Shown here one piece after another: positions 1 to 11,917 of a DNA stretch of 64,000 bases (position 1 is the first letter of the stretch; every line of letters begins with the position of its first letter). The notes under the pieces are model-generated. The model was given only the letters and a program-made list of their open reading frames with translations. It searched no databases and was not told the origin of the DNA. Source of the stretch: Vicia villosa (taxonomy: Eukaryota > Streptophyta > Magnoliopsida > Fabales > Fabaceae); contig NC_081185.1 of NCBI RefSeq assembly GCF_029867415.1, positions 48,229,791 through 48,293,790 of the forward strand, in the 5' to 3' direction. The position numbers and the translations under genes were made by a program.

Positions 1-2280
1 CAAAAAATTTCAAAATTATTTTCAAAATTGGATTTTTATAAAATCTTGAGTTCATTTACATCGACATCCTGAATTTTATAAATATTCGACTTAAAGTCTA
101 TTTTAAAATATAGTAGTTTACTCTTAAATTTTTTATATTTTAATAAATAGAAAATGTTGGCCGATGCTTCATACACTTTCAATTGACTTTTTATTTCAAA
201 TAAATAACATAGCTTAGTTGGTTAGGAAGTAAGGCTTGCAAACAAAAGGTCACGGGTTCAATTCCCACTTGGGGCATTTCCATCTTGAGAATCAAGAAGG
301 TCCATGGACCTTTGGGTTGGATCATTTCCTTATTTAGGATTGATCTTGACCTAATTCCACTCTATAAATAGAGCACTCCACACTCTCTCTTTTTCACTAG
401 CAATTAATGAGGCCCCTTGCCGTTTAATTTCGATTTTTTATCTTTACATTGTTGGTTACTTTAACCATAGGATAATAATTGTCTGTGAATAAATTGGTCA
501 TCTATATATTAGTAATGTGTACATTTTTTTTATTATCCTTCACGTACATATTATCTTATACACTAATTTCTGTTCCATCTAATAATTTCTATTTTTTAAT
601 AATCACTAATATACTGCTTATGGTATTTTACTCTTTTGATTCCATTTTTGAAGCTGTAATTGGAGTTTACTGAGAATATTTATTATAGTTGTGTTATGAT
701 ATTGAAGAAAGAAGGAAGAGAGATGAAGAAGAGAAGGAAACGTTTTAATCCTTTTTGTCCTTGATGCAGGTTTGCTTAGCTATTATTATTATTTTTTTAA
801 CTGACAGGTTTCCTCTTCCTATTGGACCGGGGAACAAGTTTTGAAAAGGGAGTAAAGGTTCAATTGGGGCGCCGCCCCATGTGCTGAATATAGTTTTTAT
901 TTTTTAATTTATCTATTTATTTATTCATCCACTTTAAATCAATTAGGGTTAGAACCTCTTGGGCCATGGGCCTCTTCCTTGTACATTTTACTAATCCACT
1001 TCTATATCTAACCATGCACCCCTTTATTATACTTTCTTCAGGCCCAATTTAATTGCTCTAATACTCTTAGTTGTTTATTAATTTTCATTTTATTATGTGT
1101 GGAAAATACAAAAAAAAAAAATACAAAAATACTAATTTAATTAGACGTTATTTTCCAATATTAAAAAAATTAAAAATATTCGTTTCATGTATATTTCTCT
1201 ATATTTCTACCGTTTTTCTCATATATTATGTTGTGTTACTAACATTTTCATTTTTGATTGTGAGGTATTAATCTTGAGGTGCTTGGATTATCTTCATGGA
1301 CATTCACAAGCTTTGTTTAACACTTTATACACTTACCATTTTATTTTATTTTTTTATTGTAACTGCTTCTAGTTTGTAATAATTAACTTAGGACCTTTTA
1401 CTTTCCGCGCTTTATTTTTCTGCCAGGTTTTTATTGTAATCCCCATCCCGAAGCCATGTAATAGCGTAGGATCTAATTTCCGCACTTTAATTTTCGGAAC
1501 ATAGAATAACCTTAATTTTCAAGATAAATATTTGAATTAACACACTTCTCTCCACACACTCACCTCTAGGGTACGCCCCTCTTGGTTGCCTTGCGGATTA
1601 AATGGTCGTGTCCCTCGAATATAGAGGTACCATTAGCAAAAGTCCCTACGATTTAAATCATCAAAGATCATGGTCCCTCGATGACCCTCGAAGTTGCCTA
1701 CGAATACATGATCTTGACCCTCGATTGCTGCCTATGAAAAAGAAATGATTTGTCCCTTCGAAGTTGCTAAAGGTACCTCTATCATGTTGCCTTCAACGAT
1801 CACAGATGACCTTTCGATGTACCGTACATGTCCAATAGACAAGACTACCTACCCACAAATGGTATGGTTAGTCCTATCCCTTCAAAAAGTATAGGAAAGA
1901 CTAAACGTTAGGATAAGTAGCCCTTAGTTTGCTTGCTCAACAAATAAACTTTCTTTCCTCACCACTTACTTTTTCAAACGAATTTCAAAATACTTCGCAT
2001 ACATCCTTGAGGACTGATACAAGGATCATTGTGAAGTCCTACCTACTATTGGCACCTTTTCTCAAAACACACACACACACACTATGATTTTCAAACAAAA
2101 CAAAACGAGCTATGCAAACTAAGAGCCCGTAGATAACTACGGATGAAAAGGGTGCTAACACCTTCCCTTTTCATAACTTACCCCCAAACTCAAAGTCTTT
2201 TTAGGTCTTTCCTGTACTTTTATACCTTTCCATAATTGGACAAAATAAAAATTGGTGGCGACTCTTGCTCACCGCAACAT
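1..2280 (+). repeat. Tat/Ogre-like LTR (L0), 3' part
   Basis: No credible protein is encoded here. The stretch reads as the 3' portion of a plus-strand Ty3/gypsy LTR. There is a TATA-like box at about 362-371 (CTATAAATAG). Near 2150-2170 lies the phrase GGGTGCTAACACCTTCCC. A TGGCGACTC motif sits at about 2254, close to the presumed LTR end, the same place this decoy motif takes in the other Ogre-like LTRs of the window (near 25915, 44025). The 5' end of the LTR is outside the window or not recognisable. No PBS follows, so this may be a truncated or solo LTR. The end near 2280 is a guess from the CAACA sequence there. Confidence 0.45.
203..275 (+). other. tRNA-like sequence with A and B boxes
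   Basis: An A-box match (TAGCTTAGTTGG, 210-221) and a B-box match (GGTTCAATTCC, 255-265) lie 33 bp apart, the geometry of an internal RNA polymerase III promoter. The acceptor stem is not convincing and no anticodon arm can be drawn, so this is a tRNA-derived relic (SINE head or captured tRNA), not a tRNA gene. It lies in the L0 LTR, upstream of its TATA-like box. Confidence 0.45.
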
Positions 2281-2366
2281 TTTTTTGCAAAATATTAAAG
2301 TCAGTTCTCCCACCGTGGTACTCTAATAGATTACGTTTTCCATTTCAAGAAAAGTATAAAAGAGTA

Positions 2367-3300
2367 TGCAACATTTCATCCTTCAGATGCTCTGAACCAG
2401 ATGTTCTGGATGGCGACATCAGAACATGATCTTGAAGTTGTCAGAACATGACTATGAGAAGCAAGATCTGAAGCTTTGAAAGGTATCACGCATAAAAGAA
2501 CTTTCAAAGTCTGAAGCGCTAAAGTTCTGATCTGCACCAAATGCTGGAAACTCTGATGAACAAAGCTAAACATAAAGTCTGATTCCAGAACAGAAGCAAA
2601 TGATGAAAAGCTAGAAAGGCTAGTCTGTGTGTCTGACAAAATGAACGTTGGAAGTATGGCTACAAAAGGCAAAGTTAGAAAAAGCAATTGAAGCAAGGCT
2701 CGAGGTAGTTGACAAAAGCATGAAACATTAAATGCAGCATTGTACTGTTTACGCAAAGCATTAAATGCAGAACTGTTCAACGGTCACATTCTCACGCCTA
2801 TAAAAGGAACAAGTCTGTCAGAGAAAAAGGCTAGAGCTTGCGTTACAATTCACAATATACAAACTCTGATCCTCTCTCACGTAAAAAGCTCTTGAACAAA
2901 GCAACCAATCTTCATCTTCAATCTCACATACTTTTGTATACTTAGTGAGTTATAGAACTTAAGCTTAAGAGAAAAATCACTTGGTGATTACAGCTTTATT
3001 AGAAGCAACTTTAATCTCTTATATTTGATTATATATTTGTAAACCAAAATTCCTTGAGTGATCATGTTGTGATCTGTAGACTCAAGAAGACGTAGGTTTG
3101 ATCTAAGTGGAGAACCATTGTAATCATTTTTTATTAGTGGATTAAATCCCTAGTGGAGGTAAATCACCTGTGAGGGTGGACTGGAGGTAGTTTGAGTTCA
3201 AACGAACCAAGATAAAAATAATTGTGTTCATTGTTTTTATTTACCAAAAAGAAACAACCCTTATTAAATCCCCCCTTTCTAAGTGTTTTTCACTCCTTCA
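2367..3300 (+). repeat. C1 5' LTR
   Basis: About 934 bp, ending ...CTTCA at 3300, directly before a Met-type PBS. A TATA box (TATAAAA) lies at 2799-2805, so transcription should start near 2830. The U3 part is rich in short CAGAAC/GTTCTG inverted motifs, for example two near-palindromes at 2382-2396 and 2397-2409 and a direct repeat of TCAGAACATGA at 2419 and 2441 (22 bp apart). A minus-strand reading frame of 134 codons across 2376-2780 is a by-product of these repeats. Confidence 0.6.
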
Positions 3301-3302
3301 AT

Positions 3303-3314
3303 TGGCATAAGAGC
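3303..3314 (+). other. C1 primer binding site
   Basis: TGGCATAAGAGC follows the LTR end by two bases. It resembles the initiator-Met tRNA primer site TGGTATCAGAGC usual for plant copia elements, with two mismatches. Confidence 0.7.
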
Positions 3315-3378
3315 GCCTTGGTTCTAGGTGCAAACGCTTAACAGTGTTAGACAAAAGATTCAGGAGAAAAAAACGCAA

Positions 3379-5920
3379 ATGGCAACTCCAGTACCACCTT
3401 CTACTGAACAAAACAACAATGGTAGTAACAACTTCAATGGATACAACAGACCACCAGTCTTTGATGGTGAAAATTTTGAATATTGGAAAGATAGGCTAGA
3501 GAGCTACTTTATATGTTAAGATGGTGACCTATAGGAATTGGTGTTGGATGGTTACAAACATCAAGAAACTAGTGGAGTCAAAATTAGTAGACAAGCTATG
3601 AGTGATGCACAAAAGAAAGATTTCAAAAATCATCATGAAGCAATGTTTTCTAGACTCCAGACTCTGACAGCTGGACTGAGAGCTCTAGACAAAGGTTACA
3701 CTAAAGTTAATCATGTCAAGAAGATAATCAAAAGTTTACCCAGAAGATGGGGACCAATGGTTACAGCTTTCAAGATAGCCAAGAATCTGAATGAAGTATC
3801 CCTTGAAGAGCACATAAGCGCTCTAAGGAGTCATGAAATTGAGCCGGACGTAAATGAACCTCAAAAGAAAGGTAAATCTATTACTTTAAAATCTAATAAT
3901 AAAAATTGTACTAATTCTTTTCAGGAAAAAGAAGAAAGATCTGACGACTCAGAGTATGAAGAAGAAGATGAGTTATCTCTTATTTCTAGAAGAGTGAGTC
4001 AACTCTGAAAAAGCAAGCAAAGAAGATTCAAAAGCTTCAAGAAACCTGAAAAGGGAGAATCTTCTGGACTTAGAAGATCTAGGAAGAAAAGCATAGTTTG
4101 TTATGAATGCAAAGAACCTGGACACTTCAATAATGAATGTCCTAAGCTTCAGAGAGAAAAGCCCAATAAAAGATTTGAGAAGAAGAAAGGTATGATGGCT
4201 ACTTGGTATGACTTAGATTCCTCTGATCAAGAGTCGGACTCTGAAGATGGGCAAGCAAATATAGCATTCATGGCAATTGTAGATGGTGAAGAAGAATTTG
4301 CCTCTGACTCAAATTCTGAAGAGGTATTTTTTGATCTAACTATAGAAGAACTTGTTTCTAGTCTTTCAGAACTTCTTGAAATTAAGAGTAAACTTAGTAT
4401 CAAATACAAAAGTCTCAAAAAGGCCTTTGCATCTGAAACTAATAAACTTAAGATAGAAAACTCTGGACTCAAAGAAAAAGTTTTAAAACTTACAAAAGAT
4501 GTTGAAACTCTAAAAAAATATTCTAGTCCAGATACTTCTATTCCAAGCACTAACAATATTCTTATTGAATATGATTTGAGTTTCAGGAAGTTTATATCTA
4601 GAAGTATAGGTAGAAGCCAGATGGCCTTTATGATATATGGTGTAAGTGGTAATAATAGAACAGGTATAGGATATGAAGGAAGTGTTCCACATAAACTAGA
4701 ACCTATTGACAAGATGATTATTGAATACAAACCTCTGTATAACCAATTTCAGTATGGACATTCACATGATATTAAATACACATCACATCCTAAGAATTTC
4801 CATGTCACACACACCAGGAAATATTCTGTTGCTCATTCTGATACTTCTTATGCTAAACCTCAGTTCAATCAGAACATGAGGAAAACTAACCCCAAATGCC
4901 CCAAGAGAATGTGGGCACCTAACGATAAAATAATTCATGTTGCAGATCTCCTTAACAGCACAAAGGACAAACATGTCATGGTACCTGGACTCTGGATTCT
5001 CATGACACATGACGGGAAAAAGGTTTATGTTCCAAAGTCTGGAAGTTAAATCTGGAGGATATGTAAAGTTTGGAGGGAACCAGAAGGGCAAGATCATAGG
5101 CTCTAGAATCATTGGTATTGGTAACTCTCCCTCTATAACTAATGTTCTGCTAGTAGATGGATTAGCTCATAATTTATTGTCCATAAGTCAATTAAGTGAC
5201 AATGGTTATGACATAATCTTTAATCAAAAGTCTTGTAGAGCTGTTAGTCAAAAGGATGGCTCAATCCTATTTACAGGTAAAAGAAAGAACAATATTTATA
5301 AGATTGATCTCTCAGATCTTAAAAACCAGAAGGTTACTTGCCTTCTTTCTGTTAATGAAGAGCAGTGGGTGTGGCATTGAAGATTGAGTCATGTTAGCAT
5401 GAGAAAAATTTCTCAGATTAACAAACTCAATCTGGTCAGAGGACTCCCTAATCTTAAATATAAATCAGATGCTCTTTGTGAAGTATGTCAGAAAGGGAAG
5501 TTTTCAAAATCTACTTTTAAATCTAAAAATGTTGTTTCTTCTTCAAGGCCTTTACAACTTCTGCATATTGATCCGTTTGGACCAGTCAAAACAGCATCAA
5601 TCAGAGGCAAGAAATATGGATTGGTCATTGTAGATGATTACAACATATGGATATGGGTAAAGTTCTTAAAACACAAGGATGAGTCACATTCTGTGTTCTT
5701 TGGTTTCTGCAAACAGATTCAATCTGAAAAGGAATGTAAAATCATATCAGTTAGAAGTGATCATGGTGGCGAATTTGAGAACAGATTCTTTGAAATTTAT
5801 TTCAAAGAAATTGGTATTGCCCATAATTTCTCTTGTCCTAGAACTCCACAACAAAATGGAGTTATAGAACGAAAGAATAGGACTCTTCAAGAAATTGCCA
5901 GAACCATGATCAATGAGACT
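3379..5920 (+). pseudogene. C1 gag-protease-integrase, broken
   Basis: The ATG at 3379 opens a copia gag (PPVFDGENFEYWK motif). The gag frame runs to 5049 with in-frame stops at about 3517, 3532 and 4006. A zinc knuckle C-x2-C-x4-H-x4-C is encoded at 4099-4140, followed by an acidic stretch and a coiled coil. A frameshift near 4900-4980 moves the frame to the protease signature (DSG near 4992), which is followed at once by a stop. The integrase has its zinc-binding part after a stop near 5378 and the catalytic triad D (5570), D (5759), E (5867). Coding ends at about 5920. RT and RNase H are absent. This is a non-functional relic. Confidence 0.85.
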
Positions 5921-7145
5921 TGTGATTGCAAGCTTCTCCAAATATTATGTGTTTTGATGAAGACAACATGTGTGCACTCATAACTATCAATAAAGGATGT
6001 ATCAAAGATTGTACTACTCAAATTATGAAAGTCAAAGAAGATTGTCAACATACAAGATCACTTGAAGACTTTATGAAGCTCATCTTTCAAATAGGTACAA
6101 ACATGTTCTTATAAGAATAAATTTAGTGCTCAAAATCATCCTCAAATCATGTGCATTTTGGCTTGTTAAAAATTCTGTTTTTCTAACTTTTTCAAACTGG
6201 AAATCGCTTTCCTATAAGTGGAAATTGAGTTCCCATGCGTGCCCAGCCAAATCAGTTTCTGGAAATTTGTTTTTTGCTTGTGGAAATCGATTTCCTGTGG
6301 TGGTAAATTGATTTCCAGTATCAGTTTTTGAATTTTAAGGCACAACGTTTCAGGGAAATCGATTTCCCATATTGGTAAATCGATTTCCATCGTTCCAGAA
6401 TCAAAAAACAGTATGTTTACAATTTGAACGTGAACCTTTTCTATACCATCAAACTTAGCACCTTTTCATTGTATCATACTCATTCCTAGGGGTGTTAAGA
6501 CACTATATATATCCTATATTTTCAGAATTCAAATTACCTCTTCCTATTGAAATTTAACATCATTCTATATCATAAAATTTTCATTCAAGTGTTGTGATTA
6601 CCAAACTTTCAAAAGAATTTTCTGCATTGTCTCATAAACCATAAACAGAAAATTCATATCATATTCATCAACATTTGAGCACTTGTTATTCTTATAAATT
6701 GCATGATTGGTAGAGAAGATCAATCAAGTGATTGATACATTGTTCTTCTATTCAAACTCTTATACAAAATCAAATACTTGTTGTATTCTTGTTATCTAGG
6801 ATTGTTGGAAACAAGTTAGACACTTTGAGAGGATTGTTCTCATAAGTGGTCTTAGTGAAAAATCCAAGAGGATTGTTCTTGGTCCAAGAGGATTGTTCTT
6901 GGTGTTTGGTTAGGCTTGTACAAGATACCAACTATATTAAAATCTCTTACTGCATAAGGGGACTGGAATACTCTCGGTTTGTGAGGGGAACCAGGATATA
7001 TCCTTGTGTCATTTATTTTTCTGCACTTTACATCTTTTAGTAACATCACCATAAACCAGAAAAATAATCACCTTTACACCATAAAACCGAAAAAATTATA
7101 AAGTACCTAATTCAACCCCCCTCTTAGGCATATCTGATACTTACA
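5921..7145 (+). repeat. C2 5' LTR
   Basis: About 1225 bp, ending ...CTTACA two bases before the PBS. A TATA-like stretch CTATATATATCC begins at about 6503. Upstream of it (6199-6388) is the palindrome array listed separately. Downstream at 6846-6905 is a short direct repeat of GAGGATTGTTCTTGG. Confidence 0.65.
6199..6388 (+). promoter_or_regulatory. C2 LTR palindrome array (ATCGAT type)
   Basis: Seven copies of the palindrome GGAAATCGATTTCC or close variants start at 6199, 6220, 6261, 6282, 6303, 6354 and 6375. Steps are 21, 41, 21, 21, 51 and 21 bp. The copies at 6282 and 6354 are perfect, the latter extended to 16 bp with flanking G and C. The array ends about 115 bp before the TATA-like box, which is an enhancer-like position in U3. 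Its binding factor is unknown. Confidence 0.8.
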
Positions 7146-7147
7146 TT

Positions 7148-7159
7148 TGGCATCAGAGC
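7148..7159 (+). other. C2 primer binding site
   Basis: TGGCATCAGAGC, one mismatch from the initiator-Met tRNA primer site TGGTATCAGAGC of copia elements. Confidence 0.8.
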
Positions 7160-7192
7160 AAGTTATAGGTAACTTGTTCCTAAAGATCCAGA

Positions 7193-8047
7193 ATAGCTTC
7201 CGCAAATCAAAATCCGGTTTTCAAAGATGGTGGTTCTAACAACAAGCCTCCATTGTTTTGTGGTGAATATTTTGACTTTTGGAAAATCCGAATGAAGGCT
7301 CATCTAGAAGCACAAGGAGAAGAAGTTTGGGAGGTTGTCCTACAAGGTCCTCATGTCCCTATAACGGTCGTTAATGGTGTTGGATCGGAGAAACCTAAAG
7401 CGTCATGGGATGATAATGATAGAAAAAGGGTTCTTGCTGACAAAAAGGCGGTCAATCTTCTTCAAGGTGCTCTTAGTATGGATGAATTTTTCCGAGTATC
7501 GGCATGTACAACATCAAAGGAAATATGGGATACTCTTGTAGAAACTCATGAAGGTACCACTGAAGTTAAAAGATCAAGATTGAATACTTTAAGCCAAGAG
7601 TACGAACTTTTTAGAATGAAGCTCGGAGAAACTATTCTCGATTTGCAAAAACGATTCTTACATTTGACAAATCACTTGAAGGCACTTGGTAAGACTCTTA
7701 CTACCGAAGAACTTAATTTTAAAGTGCTCAGATCTTTGACAAGGGAGTGGCAACCAAAAGTGACGGCGATATCCGAAAAGAAAAATTTATCAAAATTTAC
7801 TTCCGCAACACTATTTGGAAAACTTCAAGAATATGAGACGGGACTTGGAAGATTGGAAAAGCATGAAAACTTAGAGAAGAAATCCAAAGGCATTGCATTA
7901 AAGGTAGATTCAAAAGAAAGCCAAATGAAAGATGCATCGGATGAAGATGAAAACTTCTTGCTTCTTGTAAAAAGGTTAGGCAAATTTTGTGGTAATAAAA
8001 ATAATATTAATAATGCTAACTATGTCAAAAGAAAGAAAGAAAAATGA
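7193..8047 (+). pseudogene. C2 gag (copia type), truncated
   Basis: An open frame of about 285 codons reads as a copia gag: a FCGEYFDFWK motif near the N-terminus, then the conserved KEIWDTL / TEVKRSRL / LNTLSQEYELF / REWQPKV blocks typical of the UBN2-like gag of plant copia elements. The expected start codon is ATA at 7193 rather than ATG; TTG at 7253 is the first alternative start. The frame stops at 8047 after a lysine-rich tail, before any zinc knuckle. The gag is close in sequence to that of C3 (14425-16164) but belongs to another LTR family. Confidence 0.8.
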
Positions 8048-8189
8048 CAAATAGAAATGATATTAATACTGCTATCGCTCGTTTGTTATCGAGGGCCCCA
8101 GTAATCCTTTGACTTCAGAATTTGGTGATTGCACGACTTTTTATCCTTTACGAATCATCTTGGATCCATGGTTTGGAATTTTGCCCCTA

Positions 8190-11100
8190 CTAGGCGTAGT
8201 ACTTCTTGACTGCATCTGAATTGATTGGATGCGACAACTCATCTCCATCCATGGTGGTCAGGACAAGTGCTCCTCCTGAGAATACTGTTTTGACGACATA
8301 TGGACCTTCATAGTTAGGTGTCCATTTTCCTCGGGCATCGAGTCGGGGTAGTAAGATCTTCTTGAGGACAAGATCTCCTTCTTTGTAAGTTCGAGGACGG
8401 ACCTTTTTATCGAACGCCTTTTTCATCCTTTTCTGATAGAGTTGTCCGTGACACAAAGCTGTCAGTCGCTTTTCTTCAATGAGATTCAGCTGATCAAAAC
8501 GGGTTTTTACCCATTCCGATTCTTCTAACTTTGTATCAGCTAGGATTCTTAAAGAGGGGATCTCCACTTCGATGGGAAGAACTGCTTCCATACCATAGAC
8601 CAAAGAGAAAGGGGTTGCCCCTGTGGATGTGCGTACTGAAGTTCTGTAACCGTGTAAGGCGAAGGGAAGCATTTCATGCCAATCCTTGTACGTCTTCACC
8701 ATCTTTTGTATTATCTTTTTGATATTTTTGTTTGCAGCTTCAACAACGCCATTCATCTTAGGCCTATATGGTGAAGAATTATGGTGTTCAATTTTGAATT
8801 CTTCGCACAACTCCTTCATCATATTATTGTTCAGGTTTGACCCATTGTTAATAATGATTCTACTTGGAATCCCATATCGGCATATGAGGTTATGTTTGAT
8901 GAATCGGGTAACCACTTGTCTTGTTACATTAGTGTAGGAAGTAGCCTCGACCCACTTGGTGAAATAGTCGATGGCAACCAGTATGAATCGGTGTCCATTA
9001 GAGGCTTTGGGTTTGATCATTCCTATCATATCAATCCCCCACATTGCAAACGACCATGGCGAGCTTAGTACGTTCAGTGGATTTGGCGGTACGTGTACGT
9101 TGTCAGCATATATTTGGCATTTATGACATGTCCTTGCGTATTGGAAAAAATCAGCCTCCATTGTTAACCAGTAGTACCCCGCTCTTAATATATTTCTTGC
9201 CATTGAATGTCCATTTGCATGAGTTCCAAAGGTTCCTTCATGGACCTCCTTGATGATCTCTTTGGCCTCATTCTTATCCACACATCTTAGTAACACCGAA
9301 TCGTAGTTTTGCTTGTATAGGACATTACCATTTAGGAAGAACTTAGATGCCAACCTCCTTAGTGTCTTTTTGTCAATTGCGGAGGCGTTCTCTAGATATT
9401 CTTGTTTCTCCAGGTATTTCCTAATATCATGGTACCAGGGATTGTTATTGGGTTGCTCTTCGATCGTAAGGCAATAGGCTGGTTCGTCGAAGTGTCTGAT
9501 TGTTATCCGAGGTTCGTGATTTGGCCAGGTTACTTTAAACAAAGAGGAGAGTGTTGCCAACGCGTCGGCCATTTGATTTTCCTCCCTCGGGATATGATTA
9601 AAAGTGATGGTCTCAAACTCAGCCATTAGTTCCAGTATGAGGTCTCGGTATGGGATTAGCTTTGCATCTCGCGTATCCCATTCTTTATTGACTTGGTGGA
9701 TTACCAACGCTGAATCCCCATATACCTTGAGTAATTTAATCCTTAGATCGATCGCAGCTTCTAGCCCCAATATGCACGCTTCGTATTCAGCAATATTGTT
9801 GGTACAGTCGAAACATAATCTCGCAGTGAAGGGTATGTGACGATTGTCAGGAGATGTCAAGACTGCCCCTATGCCATGTCCTAGTGCGTTTGAGGCTCCA
9901 CCGAACGTAAGGGTCAACACCAATCCTGGTTCGGGTCCTTCATCGGGTCCAGGTATTTCATAGTCTCTTACTAGCATAATGTCCTCATCAGGGAAGTCGA
10001 ACTTCATAGACTGATATTCTTTGATGGGCTGATGAGCTAGATGTTCTGCCAGTACACTCCCTTTTATTGCTTTTTGAGTGACGTATTGAATGTCATATTC
10101 TGACAGTAGCATTTGCCATCTAGCGATTCTTCCTGTGAGAGCCTATTTTTCGAACACATATTTCAAAGGATCCATCCTCAATATTAACCATGTGGAATGG
10201 TTCAGCATATATTGCCTTAGACGTTTGGAGGCCCATGCTAGGGCGCAACATGTCTTTTCCAGCGGTGAATATCGAGATTCGCAATCGGTGAATTTCTTGC
10301 TAAGATAGTAAATAGCGTGTTCTTTCCTGCCAGTTTCGTCTTGCTGCCCCAATACGCATCCCATAGACCTTTCGAGGACGGTGAGGTACATGATCAAAGG
10401 TCTTCCTGACACGGGAGGCACGAGTATCGGTGGTTCTTGTAAATAACGCTTTATGGTTTCGAAAGCTACTTGACAATCGTCGTTCCACTTGATTGGTTGA
10501 TCTTTTTTTAGTAATTTGAATATGGGCTCATATGTAGCAGTTAAGTGCGAGATGAACCTTGAGATGTAATTCAAACGACCTAAGAAACCACGAACCTCCT
10601 TTTCTGTTCTTGGAACGGGCATTTCTTGTATGGCTTTCACCTTGTCAGGATCTACCTCTATGCCTCGTTGGCATACTATGAATCCCAACAGCTTTCCCGA
10701 TCTCACGCCAAATGTACATTTGTTCCGATTCAGCCTTAGCTTGAACTTCTTCAAGCGTTCGAACAACTTTTGCAAGTGTGTGATGTGTTCCTCTTCAGTA
10801 CAGGACTTAGCGATCATGTCATCCACATATACTTCGACTTCCTTGTGTATCATATCATGGAACAGTGTGACCATAGCTCGTTGATACGTTGCCCCAGCGT
10901 TTCGCAATCCAAAAGGCATCACCTTGTAACAGAAAGTACCCCAAGATGTCATGAAGGTGGTTTTCTCCATGTCTTCGGGAGCCATTTTGATTTGATTATA
11001 CCCAGAAAATCCATCCATGAATGAGAATACTGAAGCTTGTGCGGTATTGTCCACTAGTATATCTATGTGTGGCAGTGGAAAGTCGTCCTTTGGGCTTGCC

Positions 11101-11640
11101 TTATTCAGATCTCTCTAATCAACACACATGCGCACCTTCCCATCCTTCTTAGGAACTGGCACTATATTGGCGATCCAAGGTGGGTATTCAACTACGGCAA
11201 GGAAACCTGCGTCAAACTGCTTGAGCACCTCTTCTCGGATTTTATTATCCACGTCGGGTCGAACTCTTCTGCGCTTTTGTCTGACAGGTGTACAACCCTC
11301 TTTGAGTGGTAGCCTATGTACGACGATGTCTGTATCCAACCCAGGCATGTCACGGTATGACCAAGCGAATATTTCTACATAGTCATGGAGGAGTTTGACC
11401 AGCGTTGCTTTTATGTCCTCGTTCAGTGTTGCCCCAATCTTGATTTCCTTGGGTTCTTTGTCGGTTCCCAAATTTATGATTTCGATGGCTTCTTGAGGAG
11501 GGAGCATGCTTTTGGGTTCTCTGTCGATTAGCCTTGACAATTCTTCCGGAAGTTCATCGTCTTCCTCAGACTGATTAGCGAGAGCCTCGAGTTTACATTG
11601 AGTTTCAGTAGTATTATTATCGGTGATGTTAGAAGGTGAT
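8190..11640 (-). pseudogene. E1 RT-RNase H-aRNH-integrase exon, broken
   Basis: This is the second exon of the Ogre polyprotein. The order is RT (YVDD at 10818-10829), RNase H, a second archaeal-type RNase H typical of the Tat lineage (about 9540-9920), and integrase with an HHCC finger (about 9100-9250) and DDE core. Stops interrupt RT at 11115-11117 and the RNase H/aRNH linker at 10143-10145. The first catalytic Asp of the second RNase H is Gly (codon 9900-9902). In integrase the first Asp (9030-9032) and the Glu (8739-8741) are kept, but the second Asp is Asn (8847-8849). The frame ends with two adjacent TAG codons (8187-8192). A 640-codon open stretch remains (8190-10112). The enzyme set is inactive. 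Confidence 0.93.
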
Positions 11641-11917
11641 CTGTACATGTTTATGTTTTGTTTTTAGTATGCAATTATGATTGTGCTTTTGTTTTATGCA
11701 AGAATGTTATTTGTCATTTTTAAGAAAGTAAATGCAAGAACGAGACGATGTTTTCAATACCAAATGCAAACGACAATTTTATTAATAAACTCAACTTTGA
11801 AAGTAAATGGGGCCCTTACAAACCAACTCTATGCTTCGGGCGAGGCATGAGCGACATTGTTTTTTTTATTGATTAATTGATTGAAAGGGAAATAAAAAAC
11901 ACGACAAAACAAATTAC
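11641..11917 (-). other. E1 intron between protease and RT
   Basis: On the minus strand a GTAATT donor at 11917 and a TACAG acceptor ending at 11641 bound 277 bp full of stop codons. A branch-like TACTAAAAAC lies near the acceptor. Removing the segment keeps the protease exon and RT exon in one frame. Partial splicing at this spot is a known Ogre property. The donor context (TCAAA then GTAAT) is the same in E3. Confidence 0.78.

Larger units (their letters stand above)
2367..5920 (+). mobile_element. Ty1/copia element C1, 3' end lost to C2 insertion
   Basis: Order seen: LTR (2367-3300), primer site (3303-3314), gag, protease, integrase. The coding part stops inside the integrase catalytic core region at about 5920, where the LTR of C2 starts. 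RT, RNase H and the 3' LTR are not present in the window. Several stops and a frameshift show that this is an old, dead copy. The start at TGCAACATTT (2367) is inferred from the TG...CA rule and is not proven, because the second LTR is absent. Confidence 0.75.
5921..8090 (+). mobile_element. Ty1/copia element C2, truncated after gag
   Basis: LTR (5921-7145), PBS and gag are present. Everything downstream of the middle of gag has been replaced by the 3' end of Ogre element E1, at a junction somewhere in 8047-8110. C2 sits inside the integrase of C1. The LTR start TGTGATTGCA at 5921 is inferred from where C1 coding similarity ends; no target duplication can be tested. Confidence 0.65.

Noticed and set aside
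203..275. A functional tRNA gene
   Set aside because: Boxes A and B are good, but no acceptor stem or anticodon arm can be formed.
2382..2451. C1 LTR as a further case of the 21-bp palindrome ruler
   Set aside because: The CAGAAC/GTTCTG motifs include near-palindromes, but centre distances are 14 and 22 bp and arms are short; the evidence is too weak.
2376..2780. Minus-strand 134-codon frame as a gene
   Set aside because: It lies within the C1 LTR, is made of repeated CAGAAC/GTTCTG motifs and has no recognisable domain.
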